DNA from: Microbacterium invictum
GTDB taxonomy: Bacteria; Actinomycetota; Actinomycetes; Actinomycetales; Microbacteriaceae
Length of the DNA: 64,000 nt
Assembly: GCF_034421375.1 (NCBI RefSeq)
Contig: NZ_CP139779.1
Span: 3,038,001 to 3,102,000, forward strand
Direction of reading: 5' to 3'
Shown here: piece after piece, positions 1-8,372 of the stretch
Position numbering within the stretch: position 1 is the first letter of the stretch
How the letters are laid out: every line of letters begins with the position of its first letter
Position numbers and translations under genes: made by a program
Notes under the pieces: model-generated
Databases searched by the model: none
What the model saw: only the letters and a program-made list of their open reading frames with translations
Told to the model about the DNA's origin: nothing

Positions 1-252
1 GATCTCGTCGTGCGCCGCACCTACGAAGGCAGCCACGCGGGCGCGGGCGTTTTCGAAAGCCAGGGTCGCCGCTCCGGTCGCCATGCTCGACCCGCGATGC
101 ACCGCCGCATAGTCGGTAGCGACAAAGGCCGCCTCGGCGTCGATCACCTGCCGCGGGCGTTGCGAGGTCGCCGCGGAGTCGAGGTAGGCCCGGTCGGGAT
201 GCGCGTCACGGAAGGGGAAGTCTTCGCGGACGCGGGAGGTGACGGTGTTCAT
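1..252 (-). CDS. Cysteine desulfurase, SufS-like, 5' part (cut by window edge)
   Basis: Only the first 84 codons lie in the window; the rest continues past position 1. The protein starts MNTVTSRVREDFP and has the N-terminal pattern of class V aminotransferases of the SufS/CsdA group: YLDSAATSQRP (residues about 22-32), then YAAVHRGSSM, where the usual form is N-x-H-R-G. Members take sulfur from cysteine with pyridoxal phosphate to feed Fe-S cluster assembly. The PLP lysine and active cysteine would lie outside the window. The ATG at 252 is followed at once by the conserved region. It points away from the regulator at 292-1005 in the same direction and is separated by 39 bp, so it could be read through from it. 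Whether it is a true SufS or a catabolic relative cannot be told from this fragment. Confidence 0.8.
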   Translation of the reverse strand, partial: MNTVTSRVREDFPFRDAHPDRAYLDSAATSQRPRQVIDAEAAFVATDYAAVHRGSSMATGAATLAFENARARVAAFVGAAHDEI

Positions 253-291
253 CACCCTCCAGTCTCTCGCGGATCGCGCGGGAGCAGGACG

Positions 292-1005
292 TCAGGAACG
301 CATCGCCTTCATCGCCGCGAGCACGTCGACCGCGGAAGCGATCGTCCGGCGCTCGAGCGGCTGGTCGTGGCCGAGGTCGGCGAGCGACTGGTACGCCATG
401 TCGCGACGGCCGATGACGAACCAGATTCCGCGGGCGGGTTGATCCGTCTCGTTGACGTAGAGGTGCGGGCGCCCCGAATCGAAGCAGAATGAGTCGCCGG
501 GCTCGAGTTCGTAGGTGTCGAAGTCGATCTTGAGGGTGAGTCGTCCCTCTTGAAGAACGCCGTACTCGAGGCCGGCGTGCCGCATCATCTTGCCCTCCAT
601 CGAGCTGGAGGCCCGCGGCGCGTACGTCACGACGAGCGGATCAGCGACAGCGCTCTCGCCGACGGCCAGACGCTCCCAGGTGACACCGTTCTCCATCTCG
701 ATGACCGGGTTGTCGCGGCGGCGCTGAACGACGCCGCCCTCCGGCGCGATCGTCCCCCCGTCGCGGGCCGGGGCCGCGACCGCCGGCGACGCGGGTTCGC
801 GATGGGCGGTACCCATGAGGCCGTCCAGCGACACCCCGAGGTAGGTGACCAGCCCGTACAGGGTGCTGACGGAGGGCTGCGTCTTCCCCGTCTCGACCTG
901 CGACAGCAGGCTTGCCGACACCCCCACTGCCGAGGCGACGTCTCGCAGGCTCAGCTTGCGGGACTCCCGCGCTCGGCGGAGTTCGGAGCCGACGTCCAGC
1001 TGCAT
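292..1005 (-). CDS. XRE-family transcriptional regulator with C-terminal cupin sensor
   Basis: A 237-residue protein. Residues about 5-60 form an XRE helix-turn-helix (ELRRARESRKLSLRDVA, then SASLLSQVETGKTQPS). The C-terminal 110 residues form a cupin barrel (EYGVLQEGRLTLKI, ELEPGDSFCFDSGRPH) typical of ligand-sensing regulators of catabolic genes. The start at 1005 is preferred because GGAGGTGA precedes it at ideal spacing; a longer frame reaches 1047 but has no such site. It is the first regulator next to the catabolic island at 1.1-14.4 kb. A motif ending CACTGAACGAA lies 31-50 bp upstream of its start and recurs upstream of other island genes, so it is the best candidate for the island's regulator, probably autoregulated. 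The ligand is unknown. Confidence 0.85.
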   Translation of the reverse strand: MQLDVGSELRRARESRKLSLRDVASAVGVSASLLSQVETGKTQPSVSTLYGLVTYLGVSLDGLMGTAHREPASPAVAAPARDGGTIAPEGGVVQRRRDNPVIEMENGVTWERLAVGESAVADPLVVTYAPRASSSMEGKMMRHAGLEYGVLQEGRLTLKIDFDTYELEPGDSFCFDSGRPHLYVNETDQPARGIWFVIGRRDMAYQSLADLGHDQPLERRTIASAVDVLAAMKAMRS

Positions 1006-1035
1006 GTCCTCACCTCCGGCGGTGTCTGCGGAGCC

Positions 1036-1055
1036 TTTCACCGGCACTGAACGAA
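1036..1055. promoter_or_regulatory. Candidate operator, copy 1 (TTCAC-N4-ACTGAAC)
   Basis: The block TTTCAC-CGG-CACTGAACGAA lies 31 bp upstream of the XRE-cupin start. It has the half-sites TTCA and TGAA separated by 7 bp. The same block, differing at two bases, occurs at 7241-7260, and a related one occurs at 13789-13804. Such recurrence in front of separate transcription units of one island suggests a shared operator. Assignment to the XRE-cupin protein is inference. Confidence 0.55.
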
Positions 1056-1129
1056 CTCCGTACGCACATCGTAGTCGGCGCGGACTCGCCGAGCCGGACC
1101 GCCACCGCCCCCGTCCTCGTTCATCGCCA

Positions 1130-2227
1130 CTACACGCCTGCCAGCCGGCCCGGGTGAGCGTCCGGGAGGGCTGCCGCGAGCAGCCCCGAGTTGGCCGGGG
1201 ACGGCAGCAGCTCCCCCGCCTCGATCCGCTCCGCGAGCCGCAGGATCGCGGTGTTCACCGGTGCCGGTACACCGACCGCCTCCGACTGCCGCACGATGTA
1301 CCCGCTGAAGGCGTCGAGCTCGGCGCGGCGGCCCTTGTCCCAGTCCTGCAGCACCGCCACGCGGGTGTCGGGGAGCGAGTAGCTCTCCAGCACGGCGTCG
1401 AGCAGATCCAGTGCGTATCGGTCGGAATCCGGCACCTCGTCAGCGGTCTTCCCGAAGATGGGGCGCATCGGGATCTGCAGGGCCCGGGCGACGGCGTACG
1501 CCTCGCGCGCGGCAGCATCCATCACCGCTCTCATGCCCGGCACTCCGACGGCGGTCAACAGCGGCACGCCGAGGATCGCCGAGGGGAGCATCTCCGGGAT
1601 GTTGGCGAGCAGCTTCATCCACTTCGACGCCCGGATGTCGTCGGTGAGCTCGACCGTTCCGGCATGCCGCAGGATCGCGGCCACCTGCTCGACGCGCGGG
1701 GTGCGCTCGCCGCTCATCGCGCCCACCGTGAACCAGGTGCCGGCCGGCGGGATCTGCCGCACGACGACTCCTGGAGCCGGCATGTTGGCCGCGATGCCCA
1801 GGACGGCCCCGACCGACCGCGCGGGTCCGAGGATGTCGGCCACCGCGTCGATCGTCATGCCGTTCTGCAGCCCGACCATCACCGAGCTCGCCCCCATGAG
1901 GGGCGCCATCAGCTCGCAGACCCACCTGGTGTCGTACGTCTTCACCGACGTGAAGACGATGTCGAACGGATGCCGGAGCTCTGCCACCTGGCAGAGGTGG
2001 TAGACCTCGACCGGGGTCACCTGCGTCGCGGTCGGGAGGTGGACGGTCAGCCCGTCGGCGCGCATCGCCTCGACGTGGGCCGGCCACTGCTCGATGAAGG
2101 TCACGTCGAGCCCGGCGCGGATCAGGTCGGCTCCGATGGAGGCGCCGTTCGCGCCGGTCCCCACGACCGCGATGCGCACGCCGTCGAGGTCCGCAGGCCC
2201 GGCCGCGAAGGGCGGGGAGCCGGTCAC
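1130..2227 (-). CDS. Ketopantoate reductase-like NAD(P)-dependent dehydrogenase (ApbA/PanE family)
   Basis: A 365-residue protein. The N-terminal Rossmann motif is VRIAVVGTGANGASIGADL, with the usual GxGxxG, followed by the ketopantoate reductase NAD domain; the motif GLQNGMTIDAV corresponds to the family's conserved Q-N-G. The C-terminal helical domain includes ASKWMKLLANIPEMLPSAILG, resembling the family's K-x4-N segment. The GTG at 2227 overlaps the TGA of the upstream transporter gene (GTGA), so translation is probably coupled; an earlier ATG in frame would lie deep inside that gene. Its place after an ABC sugar importer rather than with pan genes argues for a catabolic 2-hydroxyacid or polyol substrate, not pantothenate synthesis. 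The exact substrate is not known. Confidence 0.75.
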   Translation of the reverse strand: MTGSPPFAAGPADLDGVRIAVVGTGANGASIGADLIRAGLDVTFIEQWPAHVEAMRADGLTVHLPTATQVTPVEVYHLCQVAELRHPFDIVFTSVKTYDTRWVCELMAPLMGASSVMVGLQNGMTIDAVADILGPARSVGAVLGIAANMPAPGVVVRQIPPAGTWFTVGAMSGERTPRVEQVAAILRHAGTVELTDDIRASKWMKLLANIPEMLPSAILGVPLLTAVGVPGMRAVMDAAAREAYAVARALQIPMRPIFGKTADEVPDSDRYALDLLDAVLESYSLPDTRVAVLQDWDKGRRAELDAFSGYIVRQSEAVGVPAPVNTAILRLAERIEAGELLPSPANSGLLAAALPDAHPGRLAGV

Positions 2228-4761
2228 TTCCGCACCGCGGCTCGGCGGCGGCGCGGAGAACGGCTCAACGCGTACAGGATCGCGGCGGCCAGGATGAGCA
2301 CGCCCTGCAGGACGTACTGCCACATCTGGTCGAGCCGCAGGAACACCGTGGCATTGAGCACCTGCACCAGGAGCATCGAGCCGAAGAGGGTGCCGACGAA
2401 GGTCCCACGCCCGCCGAGCAGGCTCGTCCCGCCCAGGACGACCGCGGTGATGCTCGACAGCGTGTACGCGACTCCCTGCGACGGGTCACCGACCCCGATC
2501 TGCGTCATCAGCATGATGGCGCCGAGGAAGGTGAGCATCGACGTCGCGACGTACGCCAGCACGATGGTCCGGTTGACGTTGACCCCCACCCGCCTGGCCG
2601 ATTCCTCGTCGGATCCAGCGGCGCGCAGGCGCCATCCCCAGCGCGTGCGCCGGAGGGCGAACTCGAGGCCCACGACCACCGCGACGAGAACGATGAAGGC
2701 GAGCGGGATCGGCCCGATCTTCGTCGTGATCAGCCGCGACACCTCGGCGTTGATGTAGCCGTCGGCGGTCGGACGGAGGATGAAGCTCATGCCCTGGAGG
2801 GCGATGTACACCGTCAGCGTGGCCGCGATCGCGGTGAACCGGACGAAGCGGATCAGCGAACCGTTCACGAGGCCGACGACGATCGACGTGCCGAGCATCG
2901 CGGCGAAGCCGAGGAGGATCGACGCTCCGGGCGACTCGTCGAGGATGAAGAACGAGCCGACCACCACGAGGAACCCCACGAGGGGCCCCACGGACAGATC
3001 GATCCCGCCGGTCAGCAGCGCGATGGTCTGGCCGAGGGCGATGAATCCGAGCGCCGAGACGAGTAGCAGCATGGCGGAGATGTTGAACTCGCCCAGGTAG
3101 CGGTCGTTCTGGGCGAAGATGAACGCCCCGAGCACGACCATCACCGCGACCAGGAGCACGGCGGGGGCGTAGTCGCCCTGGATGAAGCGCCGGATGCGGG
3201 CACGCCAGTCGCCGGCTGCACCGCGGGATGCGAGGATCGAGGAGTCGTCGATACGCACCGTCTGCGTGGTCGAGCTGACGGCCGCGCTGATCATCCGCTC
3301 CTCGGTGAGGGTGTCGTCTCTCAGCACGTCGACGACGTGTCCGCGGGACATGACGATGACCGTGTCGCAGAGGCCCTCGAGCTCTTTGGCGTCGGACGAC
3401 GCGACCACCACGGGAATCCCCGCAGCGGAGACATCCCGGAGGATCTGGTAGATCTCGGCCCGCGCTCCGACATCCACGCCCTGGGTGGGTTCGTCGGCGA
3501 GCACGAGCTCCGGCTCCGACAGCAGCGCGCGGCCGACCATGACCTTCTGCTGATTTCCGCCCGACAGCGAGGCGACGGGTGCTTCGAGCGACGCCGCCTT
3601 GACCGACAGCGAGCCGAGCGTGTCGGCGACCATTCCGATCTCGCGCTTCCGGTTGAGCAGGAAGCCGGAGCGGAAGCGCGTGAGCGCGGACACCGCAGCA
3701 TTCTCACGGACCGTCAGACGGGTGATGAGTCCCTCCGTGAGCCGGTCGGCCGGCAGGTAGGCGGCCTCGCGGAGAAGGTGCCTGGCCGACACCTCGCCGC
3801 CGTTGATGGACACCTGCCCGTCGAAGGAGGTCAGACCAGCGAGTGCGCGGAGGAGATCGCTCTGCCCGTTGCCCACGACCCCTGCGACGCCGATGATCTC
3901 CCCACGACGAGCCGTCACCGACACGTCCTTGAATCCCGGTCCCGACAGGCGCTCGAGGACGAAATTTGGCGCCTCGTCCTGGACGGCCCGGAACTTCGGC
4001 GGGAAGGTCGAGTCGAGCTTGCGGCCGACGATGAGGGAGAGGAGCTCCTGGTCGGAGATCTCGTGGACGACGGCCGTGGCTCGGAGCCGCCCGTCCCGCA
4101 GCACGGTGACGCGGTCGGCGAGTTCGCGCACCTCCGCGAGACGGTGCGTGATGTAGACGACCGATGTGCCGCCGGAGACGAAGTCCCGCACGAGATCGAA
4201 GAGCAACCTCACCGACTCCTCCCCGAGGGGAGCGGTCGGCTCGTCGAGCACCAGGAGGACCGGCTTGACGGCGATGGCCTTCGCGATCTCCAGCAGGTGC
4301 TTCTGCGCGACGGACAGCGTCTCCACGCGGTCGGCCAGGTGCACCCGCAGGTTCACCTTCGCCAGCAGCGAGCGCGCGAAGTCCTCCTTGGAGGGGGCGT
4401 CGGCGAAGACGGCGGGCGGCAGGGCGACGAGCAGATTCTCCAGAACGGTCAGGTCGGCGAGGACCGCGGGATGCTGATGGACGAAGGCGATTCCGCGGCG
4501 GGACGCCTCCCGGGGATCGATGTTGTCCAGTTCCTCCCCCGCGAGCACCATCGACCCCGTGTCCGGACGGATCGTCCCGGTCGCGATGTTCATCAGCGTC
4601 GATTTGCCGGCGCCGTTCTCACCCAGGAGCGCATGGATCTCCCCCGGACGCACGTCCAGTGAGACATCGGTCAACGCGGCGACGCCGCCGAAACTCTTCG
4701 AGATTCCGGACATGACCAACGTGTCGACGGTGGTCTGCGCTTCGGATGCTTGGATGTTCAC
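2224..4761 (-). CDS. Fused sugar ABC transporter ATPase-permease (RbsA-RbsC type)
   Basis: An 845-residue single frame. Residues 1-500 are a duplicated CUT2-type ATPase: Walker A GENGAGKST at about 47-55, signature LSVAQ near 149, Walker B VLLVLDEPT near 168-176; the second half has the degenerate P-loop GVVGNGQSD and the good signature LSGGNQQK near 399. Residues about 525-840 are a complete RbsC-like permease with about eight to ten membrane segments and the motif TGGIDLSVG. In most organisms these are two proteins. A second, separate permease (6045-7061) and the binding protein (4867-5973) lie upstream in the same operon. The fused permease therefore probably pairs with the free one as a heterodimer. 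The region between the halves reads cleanly with no sign of a recent frameshift. Confidence 0.85.
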   Translation of the reverse strand: MNIQASEAQTTVDTLVMSGISKSFGGVAALTDVSLDVRPGEIHALLGENGAGKSTLMNIATGTIRPDTGSMVLAGEELDNIDPREASRRGIAFVHQHPAVLADLTVLENLLVALPPAVFADAPSKEDFARSLLAKVNLRVHLADRVETLSVAQKHLLEIAKAIAVKPVLLVLDEPTAPLGEESVRLLFDLVRDFVSGGTSVVYITHRLAEVRELADRVTVLRDGRLRATAVVHEISDQELLSLIVGRKLDSTFPPKFRAVQDEAPNFVLERLSGPGFKDVSVTARRGEIIGVAGVVGNGQSDLLRALAGLTSFDGQVSINGGEVSARHLLREAAYLPADRLTEGLITRLTVRENAAVSALTRFRSGFLLNRKREIGMVADTLGSLSVKAASLEAPVASLSGGNQQKVMVGRALLSEPELVLADEPTQGVDVGARAEIYQILRDVSAAGIPVVVASSDAKELEGLCDTVIVMSRGHVVDVLRDDTLTEERMISAAVSSTTQTVRIDDSSILASRGAAGDWRARIRRFIQGDYAPAVLLVAVMVVLGAFIFAQNDRYLGEFNISAMLLLVSALGFIALGQTIALLTGGIDLSVGPLVGFLVVVGSFFILDESPGASILLGFAAMLGTSIVVGLVNGSLIRFVRFTAIAATLTVYIALQGMSFILRPTADGYINAEVSRLITTKIGPIPLAFIVLVAVVVGLEFALRRTRWGWRLRAAGSDEESARRVGVNVNRTIVLAYVATSMLTFLGAIMLMTQIGVGDPSQGVAYTLSSITAVVLGGTSLLGGRGTFVGTLFGSMLLVQVLNATVFLRLDQMWQYVLQGVLILAAAILYALSRSPRRRRAAVRK

Positions 4762-4811
4762 GGGATGCTCCTCGCTGGGTTCTCGCGGCGTTCTCAGGGC
4801 GGCTCCCGGAG

Positions 4812-4843
4812 CCTCCCGGTCCGCGGGTGGGCGGACCGGGAGG
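4812..4843 (-). terminator. Intercistronic GC-rich hairpin after the binding-protein gene
   Basis: Perfect 13-bp arms (4812-4824 and 4831-4843) flank a 6-nt loop GGGTGG. It lies between the binding-protein stop and the fused ATPase start, with no T-run on the minus strand. Such hairpins usually protect upstream mRNA and lower expression downstream, so that the binding protein exceeds the transporter. This role is inferred. Confidence 0.6.
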
Positions 4844-4866
4844 ATCGGATACCGGCGGGTCCTCGG

Positions 4867-5973
4867 CTATTCGAGGAGAGCCGCTTGCTCGTCGGCGTTC
4901 ATCTCGGCCGAGAGGTAGATGTCGCCGGGCAGGTCGTCGCGGCACTGCACCTCACTGGGGTCGCTGTCCACGGAGTCCTCGAAGGGCGGGGCGGAGAAGA
5001 CCGTCTCGTCGGGGATCTCCCCGCCGGTCGCGCGGGCGACCGCGTGCTGGACGGCGAGACGGACGTTGTCGTTCCCAGTGGCCACAGTGAAGAGCTGGAA
5101 GTCGGGGTTCGTCGGGGACTTCTCCTGCCAGAAGCACGCCAGGACGTTGCCGTCGGAGGTGACGAGCGCCGGGATGGAGCGTCCGCTCTTCTCGAACTCG
5201 GGGAGAGCGCCGACCAGCGACGGGCCGAAGTCCGACACGATCACATCGATCTGGTCGTATTTGGCGATGGCCGCCGTCAGGACCTGCTGGGTGAGAGCCG
5301 GATCCCAGTTGGTGACCTCGTAGGGCTGCTCGCCGATGAACTGGTACTTCGGGTCGGTGAGCACCGACTCGAAACCCTCCCGCTCGTCGAGACCCTGGCT
5401 GTTGCCGGCCGGGCCGCTGAGGAACAGGATGTTCGCACCATCCGGGAAGTTCTCCTGGATCCACTCACCCCACGCGACGCCGTCGGCGACGAAGTCCGCC
5501 CCGACCCAGACGTCGTAGTCGGTCCCGTCCTCGCCGCCCGGGTCCACGCGGTAAGGCACCGTGACGACCCCCGCCTGATAGGCGCTTCGCAGTGCCGGCA
5601 GCATCGCTTCACCGGCGTCGGGGAAGACGACGATCGCGTCGGCGCCCGAGGCCACCATCCCCTGGATGTCGGAGATGGCCTTCTGCGTGTCGCCCTGGCC
5701 GTCGGCGTAGAGGTACTCCACGACGCTCGGGCACTTCTCCACCTCGGCCTGACCGGCGGCCGTGGTCACCAGCCGCCAGCTGTTGCCGCCGAAGCCGTCC
5801 AGAAGCCCCACGACCGCCTCATCGGGTCCGCACCACGAGGGGACGTCGCCGGCGGGGGCGTCGGCCCCGGCGTTTCCTCCCGCGTCGCTGCCGCCGCCGG
5901 AGGCACAGGCGACGAGGGCGAGGGCTGAGACGCCCGCGATGGCGAGCGAAGCAGCGATTCTGCGTGTGATCAT
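4867..5973 (-). CDS. Sugar-type ABC substrate-binding lipoprotein (RbsB-like)
   Basis: A 368-residue protein with a lipoprotein signal peptide; the lipobox is LVAC, with Cys23. The mature part has the periplasmic-binding-protein type 1 pattern: NSWRLVTTAAGQAEVEKCP near the start and IQGMVASGADAIVVFPDAGEAM later. It would be tethered outside the membrane and deliver substrate to the permeases at 6045-7061 and 2224-4761. The ATG at 5973 has GGGAG 7 bp upstream. Six or so cysteines outside the lipobox (for example CGPDEA, VEKCPS, LACFWQ, VQCRDD) are more than usual for this family and may form disulfides. The ligand is unknown; neighbours suggest a polyol, sugar or glycoside-like compound. Confidence 0.85.
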   Translation of the reverse strand: MITRRIAASLAIAGVSALALVACASGGGSDAGGNAGADAPAGDVPSWCGPDEAVVGLLDGFGGNSWRLVTTAAGQAEVEKCPSVVEYLYADGQGDTQKAISDIQGMVASGADAIVVFPDAGEAMLPALRSAYQAGVVTVPYRVDPGGEDGTDYDVWVGADFVADGVAWGEWIQENFPDGANILFLSGPAGNSQGLDEREGFESVLTDPKYQFIGEQPYEVTNWDPALTQQVLTAAIAKYDQIDVIVSDFGPSLVGALPEFEKSGRSIPALVTSDGNVLACFWQEKSPTNPDFQLFTVATGNDNVRLAVQHAVARATGGEIPDETVFSAPPFEDSVDSDPSEVQCRDDLPGDIYLSAEMNADEQAALLE

Positions 5974-6044
5974 GTTGTTCTCCCTATCCGCGCGACCGCC
6001 TCGTCGCGCCTTTCTCGGTGCACCTCGCTCGTGACAGCGAAGGG

Positions 6045-7061
6045 TCAGGTGGTGGCCGGGGCCAGCGGTTCCGATCGCGACGCGAACCGGCGTCGGAGGG
6101 CGGCCCAGTCCACCGTGTAGATGGCTACGCCGATGGCGAGCGCCGCCGCCTGCACGAGGGTGCGAACGGCGAAGGGGACCCCCAGCGCGAGGACGAACTG
6201 GTCGAGCTGGCTGAGGAAGAGCGCCGCAGCCACCGTCGCGACGGGATACCCCCGGCCGCCGAGGAGCGAGGTCCCGCCGAGGACCACGACGGCGACGGAG
6301 GTGAGCAGGTAGGTGTTCCCCTGGAAGGCCGTCGGCTGATTGGTGATGCCGGCGAGGAGGATCCCGGCGGTCGCGAACAGCAGCTGGGCCCAGAGGTAGG
6401 CCGCGCCGCGGTGCGTCCGGTAGCGGAGCCCGGTCGCCCGTGCGGCGGCGGGATTGGAGCCGACGGCCTCGAAACGTCGGCCGGCGACCGTCCGCTTGAC
6501 GAGGAGCGCGACGACGACGAGCACGACCGCGGCGATGAGGACGGCGTGTGGGATCCCCGCGGTACGACCTCCGGCGATCGAGCTGAGCAGTCGCGTGGTC
6601 GTCCGTGGAATGCCGCCCGAGATGCCGAGCACGGCACCGAAGAGGAGCGCGTTGGTCCCCAGGGTGGCGATGATCGGATTCAAGCCCAGACGGCCCACCA
6701 TGAAGCCGTTCAGCAGTCCGGCGCCGACGGCCCAGGCGTATACCGCGAGGATGGCGGGGACGAGCAGCGCGTCGTTCTCGTTCGGGATGTGCGTGGAGAG
6801 CACGACGGCCAGCGAGACGGCGCCCGGCACGGACAGATCGATGCCGCCCTGTTGCACGACGAGCATTTGGCCGAGGCCGACGATCGCCAGGACCGACGCG
6901 AAGGGGAGCATTCCAAGCACCGCTCCCGGGGCAACACTGCTGGGTGCGAGAGCGAATCCGAGGACGACGAGCACGACCGTCGATGCGGCCATCGTCATCA
7001 GGCCCTTCGACACGCCTCGACCGGTGCTGGTGAGGCGTCGCGGTGTCGCGGCTTCGGTCAT
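6045..7061 (-). CDS. Sugar-type ABC permease (RbsC-like)
   Basis: A 338-residue integral membrane protein with about eight to ten hydrophobic segments and the family motif QGGIDLSVPGAVSLA in the middle. A second typical segment, VVLGGTSLLGGRG, lies near the C-terminus. The start at 7061 (MTEAATPRR) is chosen because GAGGGAGAG stands just before it; the frame stays open further upstream without a ribosome site. It is the first gene of the operon permease, binding protein, fused ATPase-permease, ketopantoate-reductase-like gene. With the fused permease half it likely forms a heterodimeric channel. A promoter with good spacing is seen at 7119-7147. Confidence 0.85.
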   Translation of the reverse strand: MTEAATPRRLTSTGRGVSKGLMTMAASTVVLVVLGFALAPSSVAPGAVLGMLPFASVLAIVGLGQMLVVQQGGIDLSVPGAVSLAVVLSTHIPNENDALLVPAILAVYAWAVGAGLLNGFMVGRLGLNPIIATLGTNALLFGAVLGISGGIPRTTTRLLSSIAGGRTAGIPHAVLIAAVVLVVVALLVKRTVAGRRFEAVGSNPAAARATGLRYRTHRGAAYLWAQLLFATAGILLAGITNQPTAFQGNTYLLTSVAVVVLGGTSLLGGRGYPVATVAAALFLSQLDQFVLALGVPFAVRTLVQAAALAIGVAIYTVDWAALRRRFASRSEPLAPATT

Positions 7062-7118
7062 GCTCTCTCCCTCGATAGCAACCGCCGTCCGTCTTCGGCG
7101 AACAGAACGTTGAGCCAC

Positions 7119-7147
7119 ACTTTATGGATCCAGGACCGTGTTCACAA
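7119..7147 (-). promoter_or_regulatory. Sigma70-type promoter for the importer operon
   Basis: On the minus strand TTGTGA (-35, 7142-7147) is followed after 17 bp by TAAAGT (-10, 7119-7124). The start codon of the permease lies about 58 bp downstream of the -10 box. Hexamer fit is moderate and spacing ideal. Confidence 0.5.
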
Positions 7148-7240
7148 GAGGCCACGGTAACGATTCGGTGTAGTGACCCGAAATTCCGCGCCTCAGCGCC
7201 AGAATCCAGGGCTCGTCATACGATCTGCGATGCGCTACCG

Positions 7241-7260
7241 TTTCACTTGCACTGAACGAA
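7241..7260. promoter_or_regulatory. Candidate operator, copy 2 (TTCAC-N4-ACTGAAC)
   Basis: The block TTTCAC-TTG-CACTGAACGAA ends 20 bp before the start of the PRISE-type reductase. It differs from the copy at 1036-1055 in only two of 20 bases. Lying in the divergent region between the importer operon and the reductase, it could control one or both. Confidence 0.55.
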
Positions 7261-7280
7261 GATGTTCTAGAGAGGTAGAC

Positions 7281-8357
7281 ATGAGCAGCATCCACCGCCG
7301 AGCTCTCGTCGTCGGAGCGTCGGGGATCGCCGGCCAGACGGTGTCGCGACAGCTGATCGACCAGGGATGGGAGGTCCACGGCCTGGCCCGGCGCCCCGGC
7401 AGGCGCCCGGACGGCGTCCGGCCCATCACCGTGGACCTGCTGGATCCGGACGCGACCGCGACCGCACTGGCGGGGATCCGGCCGGAAATCGTCATCGTCA
7501 CGGCGTGGATCCGGAAAGACACCGAGGCGCAGAACATCGAGGTCAACACCGCGACGCTACGGAATCTATTCGCGGCACTGGAACCCGACGGCGGTGTGCG
7601 GCACGTGGCTCTCCTCACAGGGCTGAAGCACTACCTCGGTCCTTTCGAGGACTACGCCACCGGCGTCAAGGCGGAGACGCCTTTCCACGAGTCGGAGCCG
7701 AGGCTTCCCAGCCCGAACTTCTACTACGCCCAGGAAGACGTCCTCTTCGAGGCCGCCGAGAAGCTGGGATTCACCTGGAGCGTCCACCGTTCGCACACGG
7801 TCTTCGGCTTCGCCGTCGACAACGCGATGAACATGGTGCTCACGCTCTCGGTCTACGCCACGCTCTGCCGGGAGCTCGACCGCCCGTTCGTCTTCCCCGG
7901 GTCGATCGCCCAGTGGAACTTCGTCACCGACGTCACCGACGCCGACCTCCTGGGTGAGCAGCTGGTCTGGGCGGCCACCCACCCCGAGGGCGAGAACGAG
8001 GCGTTCAACATCGCCAACGGCGACCAATTCCGGTGGCGCTGGCTGTGGCCGCAGATCGCCGACCACTTCAACGTCGCGTGGGCCGGGCCCTCCGAGACGC
8101 CCCTCACCCTGGAAGAGCAGATGACCGCGCTCGCACCGGGAGTCTGGACGCAGATCGCCGAGCGCGAAGGCCTTGCCGAGCCGGATGTCACCAAGCTCGC
8201 GTCGTGGTGGCACAGCGACAGCGACCTCGGGCGCGAGGTCGAATGCCTCACCGACATGACGAAGAGCCGCGAGGCCGGCTTCCTGAACTTCCGGTCCACC
8301 CCGAAGAGCTTCTTCGACAAGGTCGACCGCTACCGGGAGGCTCGCCTCATCCCCTGA
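7281..8357 (+). CDS. PRISE-type NAD(P)H-dependent reductase (progesterone 5-beta-reductase/iridoid synthase-like SDR)
   Basis: A 358-residue extended SDR. The Rossmann motif VVGASGIAGQ (10-19) is followed by the PRISE signatures LLTGLKHYLGPF, with the catalytic Lys at 116, and SPNFYYAQED, with the catalytic Tyr at 148. The 32-residue spacing matches plant progesterone 5-beta-reductase. Known family members reduce enones or the 8-oxogeranial system with NADPH. Bacterial members exist but their substrates are mostly unknown. The ATG at 7281 follows AGAGAGGTAG; the longer frame upstream runs through the promoter region. It is transcribed alone, divergent from the importer, and faces the MDR dehydrogenase operon 16 bp away, so the two run convergently. 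It probably reduces an activated double bond or carbonyl in the imported compound. Confidence 0.8.
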   Translation: MSSIHRRALVVGASGIAGQTVSRQLIDQGWEVHGLARRPGRRPDGVRPITVDLLDPDATATALAGIRPEIVIVTAWIRKDTEAQNIEVNTATLRNLFAALEPDGGVRHVALLTGLKHYLGPFEDYATGVKAETPFHESEPRLPSPNFYYAQEDVLFEAAEKLGFTWSVHRSHTVFGFAVDNAMNMVLTLSVYATLCRELDRPFVFPGSIAQWNFVTDVTDADLLGEQLVWAATHPEGENEAFNIANGDQFRWRWLWPQIADHFNVAWAGPSETPLTLEEQMTALAPGVWTQIAEREGLAEPDVTKLASWWHSDSDLGREVECLTDMTKSREAGFLNFRSTPKSFFDKVDRYREARLIP

Positions 8358-8372
8358 CCGGGTCCGCGAGGC

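Noticed and set aside
7122..7379. Small minus-strand gene between permease and PRISE gene
   Set aside because: It overlaps the operator, promoter and the start of the PRISE gene; the frame has no ribosome site or domain.
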